NCBI GenBank assembly: GCA_013202935.1
Contig: JABMRG010000038.1
Coordinates: forward strand, 1-13,335
From: Candidatus Omnitrophota bacterium
Lineage (GTDB): Bacteria; Omnitrophota; Gorgyraeia; JABMRG01
Length of the DNA: 13,335 nt
Direction of reading: 5' to 3'
Shown here in pieces: positions 1 through 6,614 of this stretch (within the stretch, counting starts at the first letter, position 1; each line of letters opens with the position of its first letter). Below the pieces are notes generated by a model that was given only the letters and a program-made list of their open reading frames with translations, had not been told where the DNA came from and made no database searches. The position numbers were made by a program, and so were the translations under genes.

Positions 1-1869
1 ATTACAGATTATGCACAGAGGCTTCTTGATGATATAAAACTTTTGGATAACTGGCCTAATAGGGTCAAAATAATGCAGACCAACTGGATAGGAAGGAGCA
101 CGGGAGTTAATATAGATTTTAAAATAGACGGAACAGACCAGACGCTGACATGTTATACAACCAGGGTAGATACGATCTTTGGCGCAACATATATGGCATT
201 AGCCCCAGAGCATCCTATGGTTGATCAACTTTTGAAAGGTCATTCGCATGAGGATGCGGTGCGCCACGAAAATGAAAGATTTTTGGCTCAGAGAAGATCA
301 GATCGTTTGGATGAAAGTGCTCAAAAAGAAGGCTATGATACAGAAAGGTATGTCATAAACCCTGTTAATGGAAAAAGGATACCTCTCTGGATAGCCAATT
401 ATGTTCTTATGGAATATGGAACAGGTGCTGTTATGGCTGTTCCCGCACATGATCAGAGGGATTTTGAGTTTGCAAAAAAGTATAAATTACCAATCGAAGT
501 TGTTATAGATAATCCAAAGACCCATCTTGAAGCTGATGCGATGGAATGCGCATATATAGAAGATGGTGTAATGGTAAATTCCGATCAGTTTAACGGACAA
601 GGCAACAGAGAGGCAATGGGGAAAATTGCTGATTGGATGGAGAAGAAAAAGATTGGCAAAAAAGCCATTCATTACCGCCTCCGTGATTGGCTTATATCAC
701 GCCAGAGATACTGGGGTGCACCTATTCCTATTATTTACTGTGATAAATGTGGAATTGTAGGTGTGCCTGAAAAAGAACTTCCTGTGCTCTTGCCTGAAAA
801 AATAGAATTTAAGCCATACGGTCAATCTCCTTTAGCAGATTCAGAGAAGTTTATAAATACAAAATGTCCAAAATGCGGTAAAAGGGCAAAGCGTGAGACT
901 GATACCATGGATACATTTGTTGATTCAAGCTGGTATTATCTGAGGTATCTGTCTCCTAATGATAAAAAACAAGCTTTTGACAGCAAATTGGTGAATAAGT
1001 GGCTTCCTGTTGATCAGTATATTGGAGGCGTAGAGCATGCAATCCTGCATCTTTTATATTCGAGGTTTATAACAAAGGTTTTACATGATGCTGGATACTT
1101 AGGTTTTAAAGAACCTTTTGGCGCGCTCTTTACTCAGGGCATGATTATAAAAGACGGCGCCAAGATGTCAAAGTCAAAGGGCAATGTAGTCTCGCCAGAT
1201 GGTCTTATTGAAAAGTATGGGGCTGATACTGTAAGGCTCTATACGCTTTTTATCGGCCCTCCTGAAAAAGATGCAGAGTGGAACGACAGGGCTGTTGAAG
1301 GTGCGTATCGCTTCTTAGGCAGGTTATGGAGGCTTGTCGATAAAGTAAGTAAGCAGGGCCAAGGCTCAGGCAGCAAAGAGCAGGAGAGTAAAGGCCTTGA
1401 GCGGAAGATCCATCAGACGATAAAAAAAGTTACCAATGATATCGAAGGAAATTTTAAATTTAATACTGCAATAAGCGCTATAATGGAACTTGTAAATGCT
1501 ACTTATGATGAACTGGATAAGGGTGACCTGGCTATAGTCCGTGAAGCGACTCAGACCACTGTCTGTCTGCTTGGGCCTTTTGTTCCGCATATAGCAGAAG
1601 AGTTATGGGAAAGACTGGGAAATAAGCCGAGTCTATTTAATTATGGCTGGCCGGTTTTTGATGAGAACAAGGCAAAAGAGGATATGCTGGTATTACCTGT
1701 CCAGGTAAATGGAAAACTACGTTCTAAGGTAGAGACATTACCAGACATATCTGAGGATGAGCTTAAAAAGAAGGTCTTGTCTGATGAGAAGATTAAAAAC
1801 TGGATAGACGGCAAAGATATAAGGAAATTTATAATAGTTCCTAAAAAACTGGTAAATATAGTAGTTTAA
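1..1869 (+). CDS. leuS: Leucyl-tRNA synthetase, 5'-truncated by the window edge
   Basis: Charges tRNA-Leu with leucine in the cytoplasm and hydrolyses mischarged tRNA in its CP1 editing domain. The reading frame is open from base 1 (ITDYAQRLL...), so the first possible start, a TTG at 43, is not the true start. About 622 C-terminal residues are present of roughly 800-830; the N-terminal Rossmann half with the HIGH motif lies upstream. Visible landmarks are the editing-site segments TTRVDTIFGATY and YGTGAVMAVPAHDQRD, a zinc-binding insertion with CxxC pairs near residues 247/250 and 289/292, DTFVDSSWYYLRY, the KMSKS loop at 1162-1176, and the C-terminal VQVNGKLRSKV segment. The gene ends 22 nt before the next one. 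The family call is secure; nothing suggests that this is a pseudogene. Confidence 0.97.
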   Translation: MTDYAQRLLDDIKLLDNWPNRVKIMQTNWIGRSTGVNIDFKIDGTDQTLTCYTTRVDTIFGATYMALAPEHPMVDQLLKGHSHEDAVRHENERFLAQRRSDRLDESAQKEGYDTERYVINPVNGKRIPLWIANYVLMEYGTGAVMAVPAHDQRDFEFAKKYKLPIEVVIDNPKTHLEADAMECAYIEDGVMVNSDQFNGQGNREAMGKIADWMEKKKIGKKAIHYRLRDWLISRQRYWGAPIPIIYCDKCGIVGVPEKELPVLLPEKIEFKPYGQSPLADSEKFINTKCPKCGKRAKRETDTMDTFVDSSWYYLRYLSPNDKKQAFDSKLVNKWLPVDQYIGGVEHAILHLLYSRFITKVLHDAGYLGFKEPFGALFTQGMIIKDGAKMSKSKGNVVSPDGLIEKYGADTVRLYTLFIGPPEKDAEWNDRAVEGAYRFLGRLWRLVDKVSKQGQGSGSKEQESKGLERKIHQTIKKVTNDIEGNFKFNTAISAIMELVNATYDELDKGDLAIVREATQTTVCLLGPFVPHIAEELWERLGNKPSLFNYGWPVFDENKAKEDMLVLPVQVNGKLRSKVETLPDISEDELKKKVLSDEKIKNWIDGKDIRKFIIVPKKLVNIVV

Positions 1870-1880
1870 AAAGCAAAAAC

Positions 1881-1888
1881 AAGGAGAG
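1881..1888 (+). promoter_or_regulatory. Shine-Dalgarno for the GH94-like gene
   Basis: AAGGAGAG lies a few bases before ATG 1892. It decides the start: the alternative in-frame ATG at 2054, which would remove the lysine-rich tail, has no comparable site before it. The tail is therefore probably translated. Confidence 0.7.
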
Positions 1889-1891
1889 AGC

Positions 1892-4423
1892 ATGGCAAAG
1901 AAGGTTAAGAAGAAAAAGGTAACAAAGAAAAAGGCGAAGCCTAAGGCCAAGAAAGCAAAACCGAAGGCGAAACAGAAGCCGAAGCTTAAAGTCAAGGCAA
2001 AGGCTAAGCCTAAGGGAAAACTGAAACAGAAACCAAAGAAGAAGATCGAACATATGGCGAAGCTCCTCCTTCCGCTTGGTAAGATAAAGGAGATATTTCG
2101 CACAAGATATGGTTTTTTTCTATATGATGGTTCAGAGTTTGTAATAAATAATCCTGAGACGCCTGCACCCTGGTATAATACGCTTACCAACGGGAATTAT
2201 GGCATGGCTATATCTCAGGCAGGCACAGGCATGAGCTTTAAAGGTGGAATAGGAAACCGCACAACAAGGTGGCACCAGGATTTTCAGGGGGGCAGCCTTG
2301 GTAAGTTTGTATATATAAGGGATAACAAGACTCAGGAGTTCTGGTCTGCCACATGGAAGCCTGTTTGCAAGAGCCCTGAGTTCTATGAAGTGCGCCATGG
2401 TATAGGTTATACAAATATAACCTCCAAGAATAATGGTATTATTTCAAGCCTCATATATTATGTTGCAGCAGATGAACCGGTAGAAATCTGGCAGATGCGT
2501 ATCAGAAATGTCAGTGATGAAGATAGGTCGCTTAGCATATTCAGTTATTTAGAATGGGATTTTGGAAAGCCATCCGGCAATAGAGAATACGATAAGCTCT
2601 TTGTCGATACTTCTTACAATAATGAGCTTTCAGCCATATTCGCAAAAACAGCGGATTCTGAATATGCATTCCACTCTGCCAACCATAAGGTATCGACTTA
2701 TACCTGCGGAAGAGACTTCTTTCTAGGCTCATACCGTGATGCCTCAAACCCGCGGTGCGTTGAGAAAGGGATGTGTTTTGGTGAAGAAGGAAGGTATAAT
2801 GACCCGGCCGCAGCTATGCATATAGATATAGAATTACCGCCGCATGGCGAGAAAGAGTTCTTATTTACTGTAGGTATATGTGATGAACAAAAGAAGGCAG
2901 AGGCCATTATAAAGAAGTATAAGAATATAAAGGTGGTAGAAGAAGAGTTTTCAAGGGCCTGCCATCGCTGGACAATAAGATTGAACAATTTTAATATAAC
3001 AACACCTGATGAAGGAGCAAATATACTTTGTAACAAATGGTTCCGTTACCAGGCAGTATCAGCTGGCCTTTCATCTTTTGGCTCTACTTATTATCCAAAG
3101 GGCCTGGTAAGCTTTAAAGACTTTCTTGTGAATGGGCTTATCTTTCTTTCTGTTAACCCAAAATATTATCGTCAACTCCTTATGGATGTGGCAGAGAAAC
3201 AATTTGAAGATGGCTCAGTTATATCTGAATGGGAACCGAAGACCCAGCAAGGCAGGAGGTCAGAGTCACTTGAGATACCCCTCTGGTTTATCTATTGCCT
3301 ATGCGAATACCTAAAAGAGACAAAAGATGTTTCTATACTGGATGAAGAACCAAAATTCCAGGACGGGTCTAAACAAAGCCTGTTTATACATTCTGTTAAT
3401 ATACTGGAGAGGGTCCTTAACTCTATAGGTAAAAAAGGCCTTCCACCTATGCTTAATGGCGACTATATAACCAAGCTCGATGGAGTCTCAAGAGATGGTA
3501 AGGGAGAGTCTGTATGGCTGGGGCAATTCCTCGCATACCTGCTTTCAGAATTTATTACTGTATGCGAAATAAAAAAGGATAAAAAGCTTGCAACCGATTA
3601 CGAAAGCAAATTGAAAAAGCTCAAAGACCGGATAAGAAAGGCAGCATGGGATGAAGACAGATTTATAAGGGCCATATCTTATAGTGGCAAGGGAATAGGT
3701 GTGTCTAAAGGAAAGAATGCGCGATTATTTCTAGATACACAGGCATGGTCCATACTGTCAGGTTTATCTGATGGAAAAGAGGCTTCCGGGATAATGGATA
3801 AGATAAGAAAAGAACTCTATAGAGAGCATGGCCCCATTATGGTCTCGCCTTCGTTTGAGGCATTTGAAGAGGACATAGGAACATTGAGTAAACTTCCACC
3901 AGGTGTTATGGAGAATGGAGGAGTGAATCTCGAGGCAGCCTGTTGGACTATATGGGCTGAGACAATGCTTGGCCGTGCGCATGAGGCGTGGAGTATATAT
4001 ACAAAGTTGAATCCTGTAGACAAATCCCATAAGTCTGATATATACAAACTTGAGCCATTTGTCTCATGTGAATATATAGACGGCCCGGATGCCTCTACAA
4101 ATGGCAATTCCAAGAACTCCTGGTATAACAGGTCCGGTTACTGGATGTTTAAGGTAATGACAGAGGAGATACTAGGAATAAAGCCGACTTATGAAGGCCT
4201 ACTTATATCTCCCTGCATACCTAATCGCTGGAGGCTGTTTAAGGTAAAGAGAAACTTCCGCAATGCCTATTATAGTATAGAGGTAGTAAACCCCCGCTAT
4301 GTTTCACAAGGCATAGCAGAGGTTGTTGTTGACGGAAAGAAGATGAAGTCCAATCTCATTCCTGACTTTAGTGATGAGAAGAGGCACCATGTCCGCGTTA
4401 CCATGGGCAAGCCCAAAAAATAA
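1892..4423 (+). CDS. GH94/GT36-like (cellobiose/chitobiose phosphorylase-related) protein with Lys-rich tail and altered active site
   Basis: An 843-residue protein. Residues 1-52 are almost all Lys, Ala, Pro, Val and Gln (KPKAK-type repeats); the rest follows the GH94/GT36 plan. That plan includes an N-terminal beta-sandwich (YGFFLYDGSEFVINNP, TRWHQDF, YYVAADEPVEIWQMRIRN) and an alpha/alpha-barrel with EKQFEDGS, RDGKGESVWLGQFL, LDTQAWSILSG, ENGG and the C-terminal EEILGIKPTYEGLLISPCIP. GH94 enzymes phosphorolyse beta-glucosides such as cellobiose or chitobiose. Here the usual GDWND segment reads GDYITKLD, putting Thr527 where the general-acid Asp is expected. The phosphate-site His after ENGG is Glu681, and WYTGS reads WYNRS (744-748). 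Family membership is clear; phosphorylase activity is doubtful. No signal peptide is seen. It lies 22 nt after leuS, and its stop overlaps the next start (TAATG). A divergent glycosyltransferase or a carbohydrate-binding pseudoenzyme are alternatives. Confidence 0.82.
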   Translation: MAKKVKKKKVTKKKAKPKAKKAKPKAKQKPKLKVKAKAKPKGKLKQKPKKKIEHMAKLLLPLGKIKEIFRTRYGFFLYDGSEFVINNPETPAPWYNTLTNGNYGMAISQAGTGMSFKGGIGNRTTRWHQDFQGGSLGKFVYIRDNKTQEFWSATWKPVCKSPEFYEVRHGIGYTNITSKNNGIISSLIYYVAADEPVEIWQMRIRNVSDEDRSLSIFSYLEWDFGKPSGNREYDKLFVDTSYNNELSAIFAKTADSEYAFHSANHKVSTYTCGRDFFLGSYRDASNPRCVEKGMCFGEEGRYNDPAAAMHIDIELPPHGEKEFLFTVGICDEQKKAEAIIKKYKNIKVVEEEFSRACHRWTIRLNNFNITTPDEGANILCNKWFRYQAVSAGLSSFGSTYYPKGLVSFKDFLVNGLIFLSVNPKYYRQLLMDVAEKQFEDGSVISEWEPKTQQGRRSESLEIPLWFIYCLCEYLKETKDVSILDEEPKFQDGSKQSLFIHSVNILERVLNSIGKKGLPPMLNGDYITKLDGVSRDGKGESVWLGQFLAYLLSEFITVCEIKKDKKLATDYESKLKKLKDRIRKAAWDEDRFIRAISYSGKGIGVSKGKNARLFLDTQAWSILSGLSDGKEASGIMDKIRKELYREHGPIMVSPSFEAFEEDIGTLSKLPPGVMENGGVNLEAACWTIWAETMLGRAHEAWSIYTKLNPVDKSHKSDIYKLEPFVSCEYIDGPDASTNGNSKNSWYNRSGYWMFKVMTEEILGIKPTYEGLLISPCIPNRWRLFKVKRNFRNAYYSIEVVNPRYVSQGIAEVVVDGKKMKSNLIPDFSDEKRHHVRVTMGKPKK

Positions 4424-5145
4424 TGTATGAGCCACGTACCTACAGAAGCTATACGCAGTCTGATGACCTTGTTTCATTCAGGGTGACCGTAGAAGAGACA
4501 GATCTTTTTGTCTCTTGCGATAAAGATCTAAGCAGGGAGGCTGAAGTTTCTGTATTGGGATTAAGGCAAGAGCTGGAAGATTACATCAAGCTCCACCCGG
4601 GCTTTAAGGCTGCTATAGAGCCGTTAGATAGTAAGGCTTCTGCTCCCGGGATTGTCAAGGGCATGGCAGATGCTGCTAAAAAAACAGGCGTTGGCCCGAT
4701 GGCTGCTGTTGCCGGCGCATTCGCGGAAAGAGTAGGAAAAGACCTACTAAAGCAGAGTAGCCAGGTCATTGTTGAAAACGGCGGTGATATATTCATATCA
4801 TCAGAGCGCCCACGGCTTATAGGTGTCTATGCCGGAAAGTCTAAGTTTAGCGAAAAAATCGCCCTGAATATATCCCCGAAGGATACTCCTTGTGGAGTGT
4901 GTACTTCTAGCGCAACTGTTGGGCACAGCTTAAGTTTCGGAAGAGCAGACGCTGCAGTTGTTGTTTCTTCCTCAACCTTGTTGGCAGATGCTGCAGCTAC
5001 TTCTATATGTAATAGGGTGAAGGAAGAAGGAGACATCGATAAGGCTATTAATTACGCAAAAGGAATAGACGGCATTAAAGGAGTGTTTATCATATTTGAT
5101 AATACGTTCGGAGCATGGGGCAGGATAAAATTAGTTGATATATAG
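4423..5145 (+). CDS. UPF0280/COG2122 family protein (ApbE-like fold)
   Basis: A 240-residue soluble protein of the UPF0280 (COG2122) family, related to ApbE FAD:protein FMN transferases. Recognisable segments are YEPRTYR at the N-terminus, GPMAAVAGAFAERVG (91-105), VENGGDIFIS (117-126), which resembles the ApbE NGGD motif, and TSSATVGHSLSFGRADAAVVV (161-181) followed by a LADAAATSICN segment. From memory, a COG2122 protein in Methanosarcina was genetically linked to efficient sulfide assimilation; the biochemical reaction is not settled. The start ATG uses the last base of the preceding stop (TAATG), implying translational coupling. The next gene, a NIL-ferredoxin, belongs to a family tied to the same pathway, supporting a joint sulfur-handling role by inference. 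Family assignment is strong; the precise function is unknown. Confidence 0.88.
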   Translation: MYEPRTYRSYTQSDDLVSFRVTVEETDLFVSCDKDLSREAEVSVLGLRQELEDYIKLHPGFKAAIEPLDSKASAPGIVKGMADAAKKTGVGPMAAVAGAFAERVGKDLLKQSSQVIVENGGDIFISSERPRLIGVYAGKSKFSEKIALNISPKDTPCGVCTSSATVGHSLSFGRADAAVVVSSSTLLADAAATSICNRVKEEGDIDKAINYAKGIDGIKGVFIIFDNTFGAWGRIKLVDI

Positions 5146-5163
5146 TTAGAATTTATATATAAT
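5135..5163 (+). promoter_or_regulatory. Possible sigma-70 promoter before the NIL-ferredoxin gene
   Basis: TTGATA (5135-5140), a 17-nt spacer and TATAAT (5158-5163) differ from consensus at one position. The -35 lies in the last codons of the COG2122 gene. The predicted transcript start, near 5170, would leave only about 5 nt of leader and exclude the GGAG at 5164-5167. It could also be chance in AT-rich DNA. Confidence 0.4.
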
Positions 5164-5174
5164 GGAGTAACACT

Positions 5175-5582
5175 ATGAAAAAGAAAAGAATTGTATTGCA
5201 TTTCCCTCATAAGCTGATAGATAAGCCTATCGCATACCACCTTGTTAAGGATTATAATCTCGTATTCAATATATTGCAGGCCAAGATTATACCTAATGAA
5301 GAAGGGGTTATGGTTCTTGAGCTTAGCGGTAAGGATAAAGAGTATGCCGATGGCATAAAATTCCTACAGAGACAGGGAATAAAGGTTCAGACCCTAAGCA
5401 GAGATGTAAAGAGAAATGAGAAGAGGTGTACTCATTGCGGGGCGTGTATTGCGGTATGCCCTACCGATGCATTGCGTGTTGATAGAAAGACTATGGAGGT
5501 AATATTTGATATAAACGAATGTATTGCTTGTGAGCTATGCGTTCCGGCATGTCCGCCACGTGCAATGGAGGTTAAATTTTAA
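5175..5582 (+). CDS. NIL-domain 2x[4Fe-4S] ferredoxin
   Basis: A 135-residue protein with two parts. Residues 1-78 match the NIL domain (RIVLHFPHKLIDKPIAYHL, EEGVMVLELSG), a small ligand-binding-like fold also found at the end of MetN transporters. Residues 82-133 form a bacterial-type 2[4Fe-4S] ferredoxin with cysteines at 85, 88, 91 and 95 (CTHCGACIAVCP) and at 116, 119, 122 and 126 (CIACELCVPACP). All eight ligands are present. In methanogens a NIL-ferredoxin works with a COG1900 (DUF39) protein in making homocysteine from aspartate semialdehyde and sulfide; that is family knowledge, and no COG1900 gene is in this window. GGAG at 5164-5167 is suitably spaced from ATG 5175. It sits 29 nt after the COG2122 gene. 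The likely role is electron transfer in sulfur assimilation, in the cytoplasm. Confidence 0.9.
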   Translation: MKKKRIVLHFPHKLIDKPIAYHLVKDYNLVFNILQAKIIPNEEGVMVLELSGKDKEYADGIKFLQRQGIKVQTLSRDVKRNEKRCTHCGACIAVCPTDALRVDRKTMEVIFDINECIACELCVPACPPRAMEVKF

Positions 5583-5588
5583 ATTATC

Positions 5589-6317
5589 ATGACAAATAAA
5601 AAGACCACTAAGAAGACTACTAAAAAGAGCTCATCTTATAAGAAACAGATAGAGACCTTATCAAAGATAAGTGAAGCAGTAACCTCTACGCTATACCTTG
5701 AGGACATATTAAAACTTATAGTTACAGTAACGGCAGAAGTAATGGATTCCAAGATATGTTCTCTTATGCTTCTGGATGAGAAGGGTCAGAAATTGAGTGT
5801 AAAAGCTACTCAGTCTATAATTGATGCTTATAATAAAAAACCCAGTTTAAGACTAGGAGAGGGCGTTGCAGGAAAGGTAGTCTTAACTGGCAAGCATATG
5901 ATTGTTAAGGATGTGCGTAAGGATACTAACTATATTAATATTGATATAGCAAAAAAAGCGAGTCTATGCTCTCTTCTATGCGTTCCTTTACAAGTTAAAG
6001 GTAAAGCTATAGGAGTGTTAAACCTTTATACTGCAAAACCACACAAGTTCACAAAATCAGAGATAGATGTTCTATCTACTGTAGCAAATCAGGCGGCAAT
6101 CGTTATCGAGAATGCACAGCTTCTGGTAAAGACTAAGGTTGTGCAGGAAGAGCTTGAGGCCCGCAAGCTGATAGAACGCGCTAAGGGCATACTTATGAAG
6201 ACCCAGGGGCATTCAGAAGATGAGGCCTTTAAGAAGATCCAAAGATTGGCCATGAATACCCGCCGCAGTATGAGGGAGATCGCTGAGGCTATAATCCTAG
6301 CCCAAAGCGTCGGATAG
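5589..6317 (+). CDS. GAF-ANTAR RNA-binding transcription antitermination regulator
   Basis: A 242-residue cytoplasmic regulator. Residues 1-20 are a Lys/Thr/Ser-rich tail, followed by a short helix (IETLSKISEAVTSTLYLEDI). Residues about 37-175 form a GAF sensory domain (DSKICSLMLLDEKGQKLSVKA, LGEGVAGKVV, SLLCVPLQVKGKAIGVLNLY, ANQAAIVIENA). Residues about 187-239 form an ANTAR domain (RKLIERAKGILMKTQGHSEDEAFKKIQ, then RRSMREIAEAII). ANTAR proteins bind paired hexaloop RNA hairpins and prevent termination, usually under control of the attached sensor. The GAF ligand cannot be told from sequence. It starts 6 nt after the ferredoxin stop without a well-placed ribosome-binding site (the nearest GGAGG is 17 nt upstream), suggesting translational coupling. 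I could not find an obvious hexaloop pair next to it. Domain assignment is strong; targets are unknown. Confidence 0.92.
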   Translation: MTNKKTTKKTTKKSSSYKKQIETLSKISEAVTSTLYLEDILKLIVTVTAEVMDSKICSLMLLDEKGQKLSVKATQSIIDAYNKKPSLRLGEGVAGKVVLTGKHMIVKDVRKDTNYINIDIAKKASLCSLLCVPLQVKGKAIGVLNLYTAKPHKFTKSEIDVLSTVANQAAIVIENAQLLVKTKVVQEELEARKLIERAKGILMKTQGHSEDEAFKKIQRLAMNTRRSMREIAEAIILAQSVG

Positions 6318-6328
6318 GGAACGTTTCC
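6317..6328 (+). repeat. GGGAACGTTTC-type dispersed repeat motif, copy 1
   Basis: GGGAACGTTTCC is nearly self-complementary, and its first base is the last base of the GAF-ANTAR stop codon. Its first eleven bases match the copy at 6402. Confidence 0.5.
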
Positions 6329-6335
6329 TTCGCCT

Positions 6336-6352
6336 TTGGCTCAGGGAGCCAA
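6336..6352 (+). other. Short hairpin after the GAF-ANTAR gene
   Basis: A 7-bp perfect stem (TTGGCTC/GAGCCAA) closes a 3-nt loop. There is no T-tract after it, so it is not a typical intrinsic terminator. It could be part of the repeat region or mark the end of a Rho-terminated transcript. Confidence 0.5.
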
Positions 6353-6401
6353 TCAGGTAAGAAATTCATTGAAGTGTTTGGTTTCACCCTTTCATTAAAT
6401 A

Positions 6402-6414
6402 GGGAACGTTTCAC
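6402..6414 (+). repeat. GGGAACGTTTCAC dispersed repeat motif, copy 2
   Basis: Differs at one base from the reverse complement of the copy at 8512-8524, and at three of 13 positions from the GGGGACACTTCAC unit downstream. It is preceded by TTTCATTAAA, as is the first unit at 6481. Confidence 0.6.
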
Positions 6415-6479
6415 TCGATTACAACCTATTTGATAGCAAAGAGTTATGGTTGTGACCATTACACTTTTTCATTAAACAC

Positions 6480-6582
6480 TGGGGACACTTCACAGTCTAA
6501 TACTGGGGACACTTCACATTGACTTAATACATGGTAAAGTAAGTGAAGTGTCCCCATGCAAGTAGTAAGTGAAGTGTCCCCA
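6480..6582. repeat. Two-tier nested inverted repeat (REP/MITE-like), four copies of a 13-mer
   Basis: GGGGACACTTCAC occurs at 6481-6493 and 6505-6517, and its exact reverse complement at 6543-6555 and 6569-6581. With one flanking T/A pair each, the outer copies form a 14-bp stem (6480-6493 with 6569-6582) and the inner copies another (6504-6517 with 6543-6556). The stems are separated by internal loops of 10 and 12 nt and capped by a 25-nt loop. The two right-hand copies share a longer 20-nt direct repeat (6540-6559 and 6566-6585). The arrangement resembles REPIN or MITE elements mobilised by REP-associated Y1 transposases, or a twinned operator. No transposase gene is present in the window. 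Confidence 0.9.
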
Positions 6583-6614
6583 TGCTTATAGTAAACTACC
6601 CGGTAATTTTATCT

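Larger units (their letters stand above)
6318..6614. other. Repeat-rich intergenic spacer upstream of mnmG
   Basis: About 297 nt without a convincing gene. It contains, in order, a GGGAACGTTTCC motif touching the previous stop, a 7-bp hairpin, a second GGGAACGTTTCAC copy, the decamer TTTCATTAAA twice (6390-6399 and 6467-6476, each just before a GGGRAC motif), an ATGGT/ACCAT mini-hairpin (6446-6459), and the nested inverted repeat at 6480-6582. No run of T follows any hairpin, so I see no intrinsic terminator, and no convincing promoter for mnmG. Confidence 0.8.

Noticed and set aside
43..45. TTG as the true start of leuS
   Set aside because: The frame is open and leuS-like upstream to base 1, so the gene is simply cut by the window edge.
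1738..2190. Minus-strand ORFs rich in Phe and Leu opposite the lysine-rich tail
   Set aside because: They are the mirror image of AAG/AAA-rich lysine codons (read as CTT/TTT). No ribosome-binding site or family resemblance; the plus-strand gene explains the openness.
6336..6352. Intrinsic terminator after the GAF-ANTAR gene
   Set aside because: The stem is sound but no T-tract follows, so it does not meet the usual terminator pattern.
6481..6581. CRISPR-like array
   Set aside because: Only four 13-base copies in mixed orientation, with spacers of 11, 25 and 13 nt; CRISPR repeats are longer, uniformly oriented and regularly spaced.
6318..6614. ANTAR dual-hexaloop target RNA
   Set aside because: I looked for two adjacent stems with six-base loops having A first and G fourth and found none convincing by eye.
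6582..6614. mnmG starting at ATG 6582
   Set aside because: The added residues are not typical of MnmG, and the family begins at the Rossmann strand found right after ATG 6615.
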